A stretch of 17,889 nt of DNA. Origin: VBAT01 sp036520835. GTDB taxonomy: Bacteria > Bacteroidota > Bacteroidia > Chitinophagales > Chitinophagaceae. The notes beneath the pieces were generated by a model, which was given only the letters and a program-made list of their open reading frames with translations, was not told the origin of the DNA and did no database searches. How positions within the stretch are numbered: the first letter of the stretch is position 1; each line of letters opens with the position of its first letter. Below are positions 1 through 7,665 of this stretch, in pieces. The DNA lies in NCBI GenBank assembly GCA_036520835.1, contig DATDIX010000201.1:1-17889 (forward strand), given 5' to 3'. The translations under genes were made by a program, and so were the position numbers.

Positions 1-1
1 G

Positions 2-604
2 AAGAATATGGCGGTAACAGGTAATACGGTTCCAAAACCCGTTATAATCGTTACACAAAGCTTTGTCACCTTTGCACAAACGGTCGGTTCCCCGGCGCTG
101 GTACAGAATTATACAGTAGCAGGCAACAACCTGACAGGAAATATCATCATTACTGCACCGGCCCATTACCAGGTATCGGTTAATAATGGAACATCATGGG
201 CGACAACGGTTACCCTTACCCGCATCAATGGCGAAGTAGCTCCAACAACGATATTGGTAAGAATGAACGTCCCGATAACGGGAATGTTCTCCGGTATACT
301 GGCACATACAAGCCCGGATGCAGTTGAAGTGGATGTAACACTGAATGGATACAGTAAAGTGGCAGGAGAATATACCATTTATCCTGTGCCGGCCAGCCGG
401 ACTATTTTTGTGGCGCACCCGATCACAGCGGAAAAAGCTAAACTGACTTTTTATAATATGGCAGGTCAGCTTATAGCAACATATTATACGCAACCGGGTA
501 CGATCGAAACGCCCATTGATGTGACAGGCTTGCCGCAGGGATCGTATTTCCTGGAATATCGAATTGGAGATACAAAAGTGATGATGAGATTTATTAAGAA
601 TTGA
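2..604 (+). CDS. C-terminal part of a T9SS-secreted protein (Ig-like module plus type A sorting domain)
   Basis: The reading frame is open to the left edge, so this is the 3' end of a larger gene; the Met codon at 8 is probably internal. Counting from that Met, residues about 10-115 form a beta-rich module of the kind seen in many secreted Bacteroidota proteins (NYTVAGNNLTGNIIITAP, then QVSVNNG, TTVTL and a closing VDVTLNGYS). Residues about 118-198 look like the type IX secretion sorting domain: IYPVPASRTIFV, LTFYNMAGQLI, IDVTGLPQGSYFLEY and an ending VMMRFIKN. Such domains route the protein across the outer membrane and are removed at the cell surface. The catalytic part lies outside the window, so the activity is unknown. 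Because a pectin operon begins 160 bases downstream, a surface pectinase is a reasonable guess, but only that. No convincing terminator follows the stop. Confidence 0.85.
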   Translation, partial: KNMAVTGNTVPKPVIIVTQSFVTFAQTVGSPALVQNYTVAGNNLTGNIIITAPAHYQVSVNNGTSWATTVTLTRINGEVAPTTILVRMNVPITGMFSGILAHTSPDAVEVDVTLNGYSKVAGEYTIYPVPASRTIFVAHPITAEKAKLTFYNMAGQLIATYYTQPGTIETPIDVTGLPQGSYFLEYRIGDTKVMMRFIKN

Positions 605-765
605 TTTTTATAACTGGTAAAAAATATTGGATAAGAAGTAACCGGCAGGATGACTGGCAAGAAAAATAAGTGAATGGAATTCCTGTTATGTTTCTTTAGT
701 CCGGAACTTCAGTTATTCACTGGATTTAATAGCTTCCATTAATGCTGTCAATAAAAACAGGACAA

Positions 766-2181
766 ATGAAAATAATTGTTGTGATCGCAACTTGCGGGTT
801 GCTTTATTCCTGTGCGGCACAAAATTCAGGCGGTAGCAGTATAATGGCGGATAGCAGGACAATTGCTTTTCCCGGGGCAGAAGGATTTGGTAAATACACA
901 ACAGGCGGAAGGGGCGGGAAAGTTTATATTGTGTCGAACCTGGATAACGAAGGTCCGGGTAGCTTTCGGGAAGCAGCGGAAGCTAATCAACCCCGCATCA
1001 TTGTATTTGCGATATCAGGTACGATCCACCTTAACAGATCAGTTACTATAAAAGGTAATGCAACTATTGCCGGTCAAACAGCTCCCGGCGATGGTATTTG
1101 CATTGCTGACAAATCAGTCGGCCTGGGTGGTGATAATATCATTCTCCGTTATATACGGTTCCGGTTGGGTGACAAACTGCAGCGCCAGAGAGGAATGGTG
1201 GACGGCAGCGGCAGTGAAGATGCTTTCGGGGGTAATGGCAAAAAGAATATCATTATTGATCACTGCACATTCAGCTGGAGCAATGATGAATGTTTTTCTG
1301 TTTACAATGGCGACAGCACTACACTGCAATGGAATATTATTTCGGAACCGCTTAATTACTCTTACCATTTTGAAGAAGGGGATAAAGACTGGGAGCGTCA
1401 TGGATACGGTGGTATCTGGGGAGGAAGGCACCTGTCAGCCCACCACAACTTATTTGCACATTGTAATAACCGTAACCCGAGGTTTAACGGGATACGACAG
1501 GTAAAAGAAGAACTGGTTGATTATTGTAACAATGTGATCTATAACTGGGGCGGTAATAATATTTATGCTGGCGAAGGCGGTAACTATAATATTGTCAATA
1601 ATTATTTCAAGTACGGTCCTTCTACAGGTAAAAACGTCCGTTATCGTATTGTAAATCCCGGGAGAACAGAAACTATCCCTTTTGGCAAATGGTATGTGAA
1701 CGGAAACTATGTGGATGAAGCAAGCGATGTTTCCAAAAACAACTGGCTGGGCATTCACATGGGAAATGGCGGAACGGAAGAAGATAAACGAAATACGATC
1801 ATTAATAAACCCCATACCGCTGTTGCGATCAATATGCAAACAGCAGAGCAGGCATTTGAATCAGTGTTGAAGTATGCAGGCTCCAGTTATAAAAGAGATA
1901 CACTCGACGACCGGATCGTCAATAATGTAAGAAACAGGACAGGAAGCATTATAGATGTGCAGGGCGGTTATCCACATCATTCCCCATTTGAGATGACGGT
2001 AAATGCATGGCCTGCATTGCGATCATTACCGGCGCCGGCAGACAGCGACAAGGATGGCATGCCTGACGAGTGGGAAAAGAGTAATGGATTAAATTCAAAT
2101 GATGCATCCGATGCATCAAAAAATACGCTTGACAAATTTTACACGAATATTGAAGTTTATATCAACTCTTTGCTAAAATGA
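766..2181 (+). CDS. Pectate lyase, PL1 family, predicted lipoprotein
   Basis: It cleaves de-esterified polygalacturonate by beta-elimination, giving 4,5-unsaturated products. I start at the ATG at 766 rather than the in-frame ATG at 742, because 766 gives a clean lipoprotein signal (MKIIVVIATCGLLYSC) with a lipobox ending at Cys16; the product is 471 residues. A right-handed beta-helix lyase follows: AFPGAEGFG at 34-42, TGGRGGKVYIV, then IDHCTFSWSNDE at 164-175, where PL1 enzymes bind calcium and substrate, and NRNPRFNG at 235-242 with Arg residues that match the usual catalytic base region. The tail has a DSDKDGMPDEWE calcium-binding motif at 426-437 and an ending common in Bacteroidota PL1 proteins. 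Lipidation suggests it is anchored at the cell surface or periplasm. It is the first gene of a six-gene operon and its stop overlaps the next start (ATGA). The exact PL1 subfamily is not settled here. Confidence 0.92.
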   Translation: MKIIVVIATCGLLYSCAAQNSGGSSIMADSRTIAFPGAEGFGKYTTGGRGGKVYIVSNLDNEGPGSFREAAEANQPRIIVFAISGTIHLNRSVTIKGNATIAGQTAPGDGICIADKSVGLGGDNIILRYIRFRLGDKLQRQRGMVDGSGSEDAFGGNGKKNIIIDHCTFSWSNDECFSVYNGDSTTLQWNIISEPLNYSYHFEEGDKDWERHGYGGIWGGRHLSAHHNLFAHCNNRNPRFNGIRQVKEELVDYCNNVIYNWGGNNIYAGEGGNYNIVNNYFKYGPSTGKNVRYRIVNPGRTETIPFGKWYVNGNYVDEASDVSKNNWLGIHMGNGGTEEDKRNTIINKPHTAVAINMQTAEQAFESVLKYAGSSYKRDTLDDRIVNNVRNRTGSIIDVQGGYPHHSPFEMTVNAWPALRSLPAPADSDKDGMPDEWEKSNGLNSNDASDASKNTLDKFYTNIEVYINSLLK

Positions 2182-2930
2182 AAAGACTGTTATTTGTTTC
2201 AGTAATGCTTTCTTTTTTTGCCTTTACAGTGCCGGAGGAAAAAAAGATAAAAATTTTCATCGCAGGAGATTCAACGGCAAGCATCAAAGAAGTAAAGGCA
2301 TATCCTGAAACGGGATGGGGAATGCCTTTTGTATATTTCTGGGATTCGACTGTAACAGTGGTAAACCGGGCTAAGAACGGGCGGAGCACAAAATCATTTA
2401 TGGAAGAAGGCCTATGGAAATCCATAACAGATGAAGCCGGCGAAGGAGATTATATACTGATTCAATTCGGTCATAATGATGAAGTGTCCACCAAAAAGAC
2501 TTATACAACTGAAGTGGAATTCAGCAATAACCTGGTTCAGTATGTCAGGGAGTCAAGAAATAAGAAAGCCATTCCTGTTCTTTTTACCCCTGTGGCACGC
2601 AGAAAGTTTGACTCAACCGGCCATATTGTTGGAACGCATGATGTGTATTCCCAAATAGTAAGGGATGTTGCGGCGAAGGGAAAAGTTGTAATGATTGACC
2701 TGGACAAGAAAAGCCAGGCATTATATCAGCAATTTGGTGCAGAGAATTCAAAACTCCTGTTCCTGCAATTAAAACCCGGAGAACATCCGAACTACCCTGA
2801 AGGCAAAGAGGATAATACTCATTTCAGCGAACTGGGTGCAAGATTGATCGCACAGATCGTTTTAAAAGAAATGAAAGAACTTATCCCCGAGTTAGCGGAA
2901 AGAATTCATAAACCCGTAATAAAGAAATAA
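2178..2930 (+). CDS. SGNH/GDSL esterase, rhamnogalacturonan acetylesterase-like (CE12)
   Basis: It probably removes O-acetyl groups from pectin (rhamnogalacturonan I or acetylated galacturonan) so that backbone enzymes can work. A signal peptide occupies roughly residues 1-19 (MKRLLFVSVMLSFFAFTV). All SGNH blocks are visible: FIAGDSTAS with nucleophile Ser32, Gly68 in NRAKNGRST, GHND with Asn100, and DNTH with Asp212 and His215 as the acid/base pair. Its length of 250 residues and the early GDST fit CE12 (RGAE, YesT/RhgT type) better than longer GDSL families. The ATG overlaps the upstream lyase stop by four bases, so the two are almost certainly co-transcribed and perhaps translationally coupled. 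A pectinesterase follows after 27 bases. Acetyl specificity is inferred from the family; the exact polymer is not determined. Confidence 0.88.
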   Translation: MKRLLFVSVMLSFFAFTVPEEKKIKIFIAGDSTASIKEVKAYPETGWGMPFVYFWDSTVTVVNRAKNGRSTKSFMEEGLWKSITDEAGEGDYILIQFGHNDEVSTKKTYTTEVEFSNNLVQYVRESRNKKAIPVLFTPVARRKFDSTGHIVGTHDVYSQIVRDVAAKGKVVMIDLDKKSQALYQQFGAENSKLLFLQLKPGEHPNYPEGKEDNTHFSELGARLIAQIVLKEMKELIPELAERIHKPVIKK

Positions 2931-2957
2931 CTATTGCTTTTATAAATTTTACTCCGG

Positions 2958-3986
2958 ATGAAAAGGACATTTGTGGTTTTACTTTTTCTTGCGATAACTA
3001 AGCCCCATTTAATGGCGCAAACCAATAATCCGCAGCAATACAAATATGTATTTACTGTTGCTAAAGACGGAACCGGCGATTACAAATACATACAGGACGC
3101 CATTGATGCCATGCGGGTGTTTCCTTTAGCGCCGATCACACTCTATATTAAGAATGGAGTGTATAATGAAAAGATCGAATTGCCGGCGAACAATACTGAT
3201 GTAACCTTTATCGGTCAAAGCGTGGACAAAACGATCATCACTTTCAATGATTACTCAGGCAGGGGCAAGCTAAATACTTTTACTTCTTACACAGCGAAAA
3301 TTTCGGGCAACCGCTTTATGGCAGAGAATATCACTTTTGCCAATTCTGCCGGACCCGTGGGCCAGGCATTGGCATTATATGTGGATGCCGATAAAGCAGT
3401 ATTTAAAAATTGCCGGTTTCTCGGCAACCAGGATACAATTTATACGGGAGGCGAAAATTCAAGACAATATTTTCTTGACTGTTTCATTGAAGGAACAACT
3501 GATTACATTTTTGGCCCGGCTACTGCAGTTTTTCAAAACTGTACCATCCGGTCAAAGGCCAATTCATATATCACCGCTGCGAGTACAACATCAGGAAAGA
3601 AGTTCGGGTATGTCTTTCTCGATTGTAAGATCCTGGCCGATTCAAATGTCAGCAAACTTTACCTCGGCAGGCCCTGGCGTGCATTTTCCAAAACAGTATT
3701 CATCCGTTGCGAATTGCCAAAGCAAATAACTCCGGAAGGATGGAATAACTGGGGCAACCCGGAGAATGAGAAAACAGCTTACTACGCAGAATATAAAAAT
3801 ACAGGTGCAGGCGCTGGTCATACAAACCGGGTGAACTGGTCAAAGCAACTAACTGATAAGGAAGCAAAGGAATATACAATTGAAAATATTTTTGCTGCCG
3901 CAAATTCTGTCACTGTTCTGGAGTCTGATTGGTTTCAGCAGATACCAACAAAACCATTTGAATGGCCTGCCGATAAAAACAAATGA
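2958..3986 (+). CDS. Pectin methylesterase 1 (pectinesterase, CE8)
   Basis: It hydrolyses the methyl esters of homogalacturonan, releasing methanol and exposing the carboxylates that PL1 and GH28 need. A signal peptide ends near MAQ (residues 19-21). The beta-helix carries the full CE8 active site: Gln136 in GQALALYV, Gln158-Asp159 in NQDTIY, Asp182 in GTTDYIFG, and Arg238 and Trp240 in LGRPWR. Its 342 residues are normal for bacterial CE8. The stop overlaps the next start (ATGA at 3983-3986), continuing the operon. It is clearly homologous to the gene two places downstream (4920-5867) but differs in many positions, so the pair is an old duplication or separate acquisition. I am sure of the family; methyl-pectin as substrate is family knowledge. 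Confidence 0.95.
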   Translation: MKRTFVVLLFLAITKPHLMAQTNNPQQYKYVFTVAKDGTGDYKYIQDAIDAMRVFPLAPITLYIKNGVYNEKIELPANNTDVTFIGQSVDKTIITFNDYSGRGKLNTFTSYTAKISGNRFMAENITFANSAGPVGQALALYVDADKAVFKNCRFLGNQDTIYTGGENSRQYFLDCFIEGTTDYIFGPATAVFQNCTIRSKANSYITAASTTSGKKFGYVFLDCKILADSNVSKLYLGRPWRAFSKTVFIRCELPKQITPEGWNNWGNPENEKTAYYAEYKNTGAGAGHTNRVNWSKQLTDKEAKEYTIENIFAAANSVTVLESDWFQQIPTKPFEWPADKNK

Positions 3987-4909
3987 TGAGAAAGCTTATT
4001 GTTATACTTACTTCTGTTGTAATCTTTAGTAATGTGCAAGCACAGGATTTCATCCCTCTCTGGCCGGAAGGGAAGAAGCCAAACTTCAATGGAAAGAAAG
4101 TAACTGATACATTATATAATGAAAGGATATGGAGAGTAGCCACTCCCGGTATATATGCTTTTGTGGTGCCTAAATCGGAGAACAAGGGAGCCGCCGTGCT
4201 GATCTGCCCCGGTGGTGGCTATGAAAGATTGTCGCACATTTATAATGGGTTTAACCTGGCTAAATGGTATAATTCAATTGGAGTAAGCGCTTTTGTTCTG
4301 ATTTATCGTTTGCCACATCAGCAGGATCTGCAGCAAAGGCAACTGGCCTCATTGCAGGACGCTCAAAGGGCCATGAGATTAATAAGAACTAATGCAGCGC
4401 AATGGAATATTAAAACAGATAAGATAGGAGTGATGGGTACATCAGCAGGGGGACATGTGGCCAGTACACTGGGAACTCATTTTGAAGATGTATCTGCTTT
4501 AAAAGACGGGTTGGATACCGTCAGGTACAGGCCTGACTTTATGGTATTGCTTTCCCCGGTTATCAGTATGGGCAAGTATGCGCATCCCGGCAGCAAGAGA
4601 AATTTTATAGGACCAGATAGCACGAAAGCAATAATCGAAGAGTATTCTAATGAATTACAGGTTACTGCGGCAGTTCCGGCAACATTTATGATCCATGCAC
4701 TAAATGACAGCACAGTTAAAGTACAAAATAGCGTCTTATTCTACCAGGCGTTGATTGATAAAAAAGTAAATGCCAGCATCCATATCTTCCCACAGGGAGG
4801 ACATGGAATAAGATTGGATGATAATCCCGGTTCAACCGACCTGTGGATGAATTTGCTTGAAATGTGGCTGAAAGAAATGGGTTTTGTTCAACCATTACCA
4901 TTTAAATGA
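3983..4909 (+). CDS. Secreted alpha/beta-hydrolase esterase (BD-FAE/acetylesterase-like)
   Basis: This is a probable carbohydrate esterase removing acetyl or other acyl groups from pectin oligosaccharides. A signal peptide covers about residues 1-20 (ends VQAQ). The alpha/beta-hydrolase fold shows an oxyanion motif CPGGGYE at 75-81, a nucleophile elbow GTSAGG with Ser154, Asp242 in HALNDST, and His274 in QGGHGIR. The length of 308 residues suits this group. Two ATGs stand in tandem (3983 and 3986); the first overlaps the upstream stop and either could be used. It sits between two pectin methylesterase genes, 10 bases before the second, so a role in de-esterifying the same substrate is likely. 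The family also contains xylan acetylesterases and feruloyl esterases, and sequence alone does not tell which acyl group is removed. Confidence 0.82.
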   Translation: MMRKLIVILTSVVIFSNVQAQDFIPLWPEGKKPNFNGKKVTDTLYNERIWRVATPGIYAFVVPKSENKGAAVLICPGGGYERLSHIYNGFNLAKWYNSIGVSAFVLIYRLPHQQDLQQRQLASLQDAQRAMRLIRTNAAQWNIKTDKIGVMGTSAGGHVASTLGTHFEDVSALKDGLDTVRYRPDFMVLLSPVISMGKYAHPGSKRNFIGPDSTKAIIEEYSNELQVTAAVPATFMIHALNDSTVKVQNSVLFYQALIDKKVNASIHIFPQGGHGIRLDDNPGSTDLWMNLLEMWLKEMGFVQPLPFK

Positions 4910-4919
4910 TCATATACGC

Positions 4920-5867
4920 ATGAAAATTCTTCTTTTGCTGACAGTATTTTGTTTGACTCTTTCTCTTTCTGCACAAAAAAAACTGATTGTTGCTGTAGAT
5001 GGCAGCGGGGATTTTAAAACAGTCCAAGCTGCTTTCAATGCCGTTCCGCTAAATAATAAAAAACCGGTTACTATATATGTGAAAAACGGGATCTATAAGG
5101 AAAAACTATTTCTTGATTCTTCAAAAAACTTCGTTACGCTGACCGGCGAGGATAAATTCAATACTATTCTTACTTATGATGATCATACCGGGAAGCTTTC
5201 TCCAAAAGGCGATACTATAAATACAAGGACCTCCTGGAGCTTTAAAATAAAAGCAGACAATTTCACCGCACAGCATATTACGTTTCAGAATGATGCCGGG
5301 TTCACAGCCGGCCAGGCCGTGGCAGTAGAATCGGATGGTGACAGGGCGGTATTTAATAATTGCCGTTTTATCGGCAACCAGGACGTTTTGTTTACCAATA
5401 ATGATAAAAGCAGGCAATATTATAAGAACTGTTACATAGAGGGTACAACGGATTTTATTTTCGGCTCATCAACAGTATGGTTTGAACAATGCCATATCCA
5501 CAGCAAAAAGAATTCACATGTCACAGCCGCATCCACTCCAAAAGAAAAGGAGTTTGGATACATATTCAATGAGTGTGTGCTGACTGGCGATACTTCTTTG
5601 CATAATGTGTCATTAGGACGTCCGTGGAGGCCTTATGCCCATGTGGTATACATCCGTTGTTTTATCGGGGAGCATATAAAACCCGAAGGCTGGTCGAACT
5701 GGAATAATACAGATAACTATAAAATGACCCGTTATTCGGAATATAAAAACTACGGGCCTTCGGCCGATCCGTTAAAAAGGGTTTCGTGGTCGAAACAACT
5801 GACGGATGAAGAAAGAAAAAAGTATACTTTGAAGAATGTTTTAAACGGGTGGGATCCATTACAATGA
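4920..5867 (+). CDS. Pectin methylesterase 2 (pectinesterase, CE8)
   Basis: This is the second methylesterase of the operon. An in-frame ATG at 4884 lies inside the preceding gene and would put a charged, non-hydrophobic stretch before the signal peptide, so I start at 4920, which gives MKILLLLTVFCLTLSLSAQ and 315 residues. The catalytic set is complete: Gln132 in GQAVAVES, Gln154-Asp155 in NQDVLF, Asp178 in GTTDFIFG, Arg234 and Trp236 in LGRPWRP. Compared with the CE8 at 2958-3986 it has no C-terminal extension after the last helix turn and a different loop around residues 90-105 (SPKGDT region), which may change processivity or pattern preference. That last point is inference. Its stop overlaps the GH43 start (ATGA at 5864-5867). 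Confidence 0.95.
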   Translation: MKILLLLTVFCLTLSLSAQKKLIVAVDGSGDFKTVQAAFNAVPLNNKKPVTIYVKNGIYKEKLFLDSSKNFVTLTGEDKFNTILTYDDHTGKLSPKGDTINTRTSWSFKIKADNFTAQHITFQNDAGFTAGQAVAVESDGDRAVFNNCRFIGNQDVLFTNNDKSRQYYKNCYIEGTTDFIFGSSTVWFEQCHIHSKKNSHVTAASTPKEKEFGYIFNECVLTGDTSLHNVSLGRPWRPYAHVVYIRCFIGEHIKPEGWSNWNNTDNYKMTRYSEYKNYGPSADPLKRVSWSKQLTDEERKKYTLKNVLNGWDPLQ

Positions 5868-7474
5868 AGAAGCGAATAGTTACAGCCTTTTTTTTACTGG
5901 CATTTGTTTCAACGAATGCGCAGAAAAATTTTGTTTCAAATGTATGGGTAGCTGACAATGGTAACGGAACATATAAGAATCCTGTCATCAATGCTGATTA
6001 TTCCGATCCTGATGCAATAAGAGTGGGGGATGATTATTATCTCGTATCATCGAGTTTCAATCATGCGCCGGGGTTACCCATTCTTCATTCTAAAGACCTG
6101 GTGAACTGGAAGATCATTGGTCATGCCCTGGAGCGTCAGCCACCTTTTGATCATTTCAGCAAAGTGCAGCACGGCAACGGGGTATGGGCGCCTTCTATCC
6201 GTTATCACAAGAATGAATTCTATATCTATTATCCCGACCCTGATTTCGGTATCTATGTTACCAAAGCAAAAAGCATTACCGGCCCGTGGACTGACCCGGT
6301 ATTGGTAGAGGGCGGTAAAGGATTGATCGATCCCTGCCCGTTCTGGGATGATAATGGAAAAGTATATTTCACACATGCTTATGCCGGCAGCCGTGCAGGC
6401 ATCAAAAGCATCATCGTGATAAAACAAATGAATGCGGAAGGTACAAAAGTGGTTGACGGTGGAGTGATGGTGTATGACGGGCATGACCTTGATCCTACAA
6501 TTGAAGGGCCTAAAGCATATAAAAGAAACGGGTGGTATTATTTGTTTGCTCCTGCAGGTGGTGTAAGTACAGGGTGGCAACTGGTATTGCGCAGTAAAAA
6601 CATTTATGGCCCCTATGAAAGAAAGGTCGTGATGGACCAGGGCTCAACCCCGGTGAATGGTCCGCACCAGGGGGCATGGGTGGATACCAAAACAGGCGAA
6701 CACTGGTTCCTGCATTTCCAGGATAAGGATGCGTATGGGAGAGTGGTGCATTTGCAACCCATGAAATGGATAAATGACTGGCCGGTGATTGGTGAGGACA
6801 AAGATAACGATGGCAAAGGTGAGCCTGTATTGGTTTACAAGAAACCCAATGTCGGTAAAACTTATCCTGCAACAACACCTGCAGATTCAGATGAATTCAA
6901 TGGGAATAAAATAGGTTTGCAATGGCAATGGCAGGCGAATGCACAACCCTACTGGGCATTTCCATCAGGTGGCAGGCTAAGGTTGTTTTCCTGGCAGATA
7001 CACGATACCGTAAAGAATTATTGGGATCTGCCTAACCTGCTGCTGCAAAAATTTCCTGCGGATGAATTTGTCGTCACCACAAAGCTGGCATTCAAACCAA
7101 GGCTGGATGGTGAAAAAGCAGGATTGATCATTTTAGGGGCTGATTATGCGTATCTGGCCGTAGTTAAAAGAGCGGATGGAAATTATATTTCATATAGTAT
7201 TTGCAGGGAAGCAGATAAGGGGAAGAAGGAAACAGTGCAGGACGGAGAAAAGCTGGCGAATACAGATATTTATTTGCGTGTGAAGGTCACCAAAGGGGGT
7301 GTATGCGAATTTAGTTATAGTGAAGATGGAAAAACGTTTAAACCCATTGGTGAAAAACTAACAGCAAAGCCGGGCAGGTGGGTTGGAGCTAAAGCTGGTT
7401 TGTTTTGTACACGAACGATAAGGACAAATGATTCAGGTTTTGCCGATATTGATTGGTTCAGGGTAGAGAAATAA
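5864..7474 (+). CDS. GH43 glycoside hydrolase with C-terminal concanavalin-like domain
   Basis: It is likely an exo-acting alpha-L-arabinofuranosidase or beta-xylosidase that trims pectin side chains. The ATG at 5864 makes a four-base overlap with the upstream stop and starts a proper signal peptide (MKKRIVTAFFLLAFVSTNAQ); an in-frame ATG at 5849 would add five residues. The five-bladed propeller spans about residues 35-335 with the expected triad: Asp48 in YSDPDAIRVG (general base), Asp156 in LIDPCPFWDD (pKa modulator) and Glu214 in TIEGPKAY (general acid). Residues about 341-536 form the beta-sandwich typical of GH43 xylosidase-type enzymes, beginning DSDEFNGN and including WDLPNLLLQKFP. 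It is the last gene of the first operon; the 191-base gap after it holds an inverted repeat. Arabinose versus xylose specificity cannot be read from the sequence. Confidence 0.9.
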   Translation: MKKRIVTAFFLLAFVSTNAQKNFVSNVWVADNGNGTYKNPVINADYSDPDAIRVGDDYYLVSSSFNHAPGLPILHSKDLVNWKIIGHALERQPPFDHFSKVQHGNGVWAPSIRYHKNEFYIYYPDPDFGIYVTKAKSITGPWTDPVLVEGGKGLIDPCPFWDDNGKVYFTHAYAGSRAGIKSIIVIKQMNAEGTKVVDGGVMVYDGHDLDPTIEGPKAYKRNGWYYLFAPAGGVSTGWQLVLRSKNIYGPYERKVVMDQGSTPVNGPHQGAWVDTKTGEHWFLHFQDKDAYGRVVHLQPMKWINDWPVIGEDKDNDGKGEPVLVYKKPNVGKTYPATTPADSDEFNGNKIGLQWQWQANAQPYWAFPSGGRLRLFSWQIHDTVKNYWDLPNLLLQKFPADEFVVTTKLAFKPRLDGEKAGLIILGADYAYLAVVKRADGNYISYSICREADKGKKETVQDGEKLANTDIYLRVKVTKGGVCEFSYSEDGKTFKPIGEKLTAKPGRWVGAKAGLFCTRTIRTNDSGFADIDWFRVEK

Positions 7475-7478
7475 GGCA

Positions 7479-7643
7479 AGTCTGAAAGACGGGAAGACAG
7501 GAAGTCGGAAAGAAGAAGGCTTAAAATTGTAATGACATTATTAGAAGGCCCTGTTTCAGGTTTAAATACTATATCAAAAAGTAGTAAACAGTATAATTAT
7601 CAGAATATTTCTTCCGGGGTTTCCGGTTTGCGGGTCCCGGACT
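7479..7643. repeat. Long imperfect inverted repeat of GGAAG/CTTCC-type units (copy 1)
   Basis: The gap after the GH43 gene begins with a purine-rich run of short degenerate units (agtctgaaagacgggaag, acaggaag, tcggaaag; 7479-7520). It ends with a pyrimidine/CCGG-rich run (cttccggggtttccgg through cccggact; 7611-7643) whose reverse complement starts with the same AGTC and shows the same GGAA periodicity. A compact hairpin can form between 7613-7618 (TCCGGG) and 7636-7641 (CCCGGA). The middle (about 7525-7605) is AT-rich. A second element with the same organisation and the same ending lies at 17540-17644. I see no ORF or transposase in it, so it may be a non-autonomous repeat or a structured 3' UTR. 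Confidence 0.55.
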
Positions 7644-7665
7644 AACTATTAAAACGATCATTGCC

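Noticed and set aside
742..765. Upstream in-frame ATG for the PL1 gene
   Set aside because: It would put eight polar residues before an otherwise ideal lipoprotein signal peptide; the ATG at 766 fits far better.
605..765. Possible promoter or terminator between the T9SS gene and the PL1 operon
   Set aside because: I found no clear stem-loop with T-tract and no good TTTG/TAnnTTTG pair; a promoter is expected here from the layout but the sequence does not show it convincingly.
4884..4919. Upstream ATG for the second pectin methylesterase
   Set aside because: It lies inside the preceding gene and adds a histidine-rich, charged stretch before the signal peptide that begins at 4920.
6074..6580. 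Minus-strand open frame of 168 codons within the GH43 gene
   Set aside because: It is fully antisense to a well-supported catalytic domain, is rich in Cys and His in a random manner, and resembles no family.
7479..7643. CRISPR array or insertion sequence as explanation for the repeats
   Set aside because: The units are short, degenerate and inverted with no spacer regularity, and there is no transposase or Cas gene nearby.
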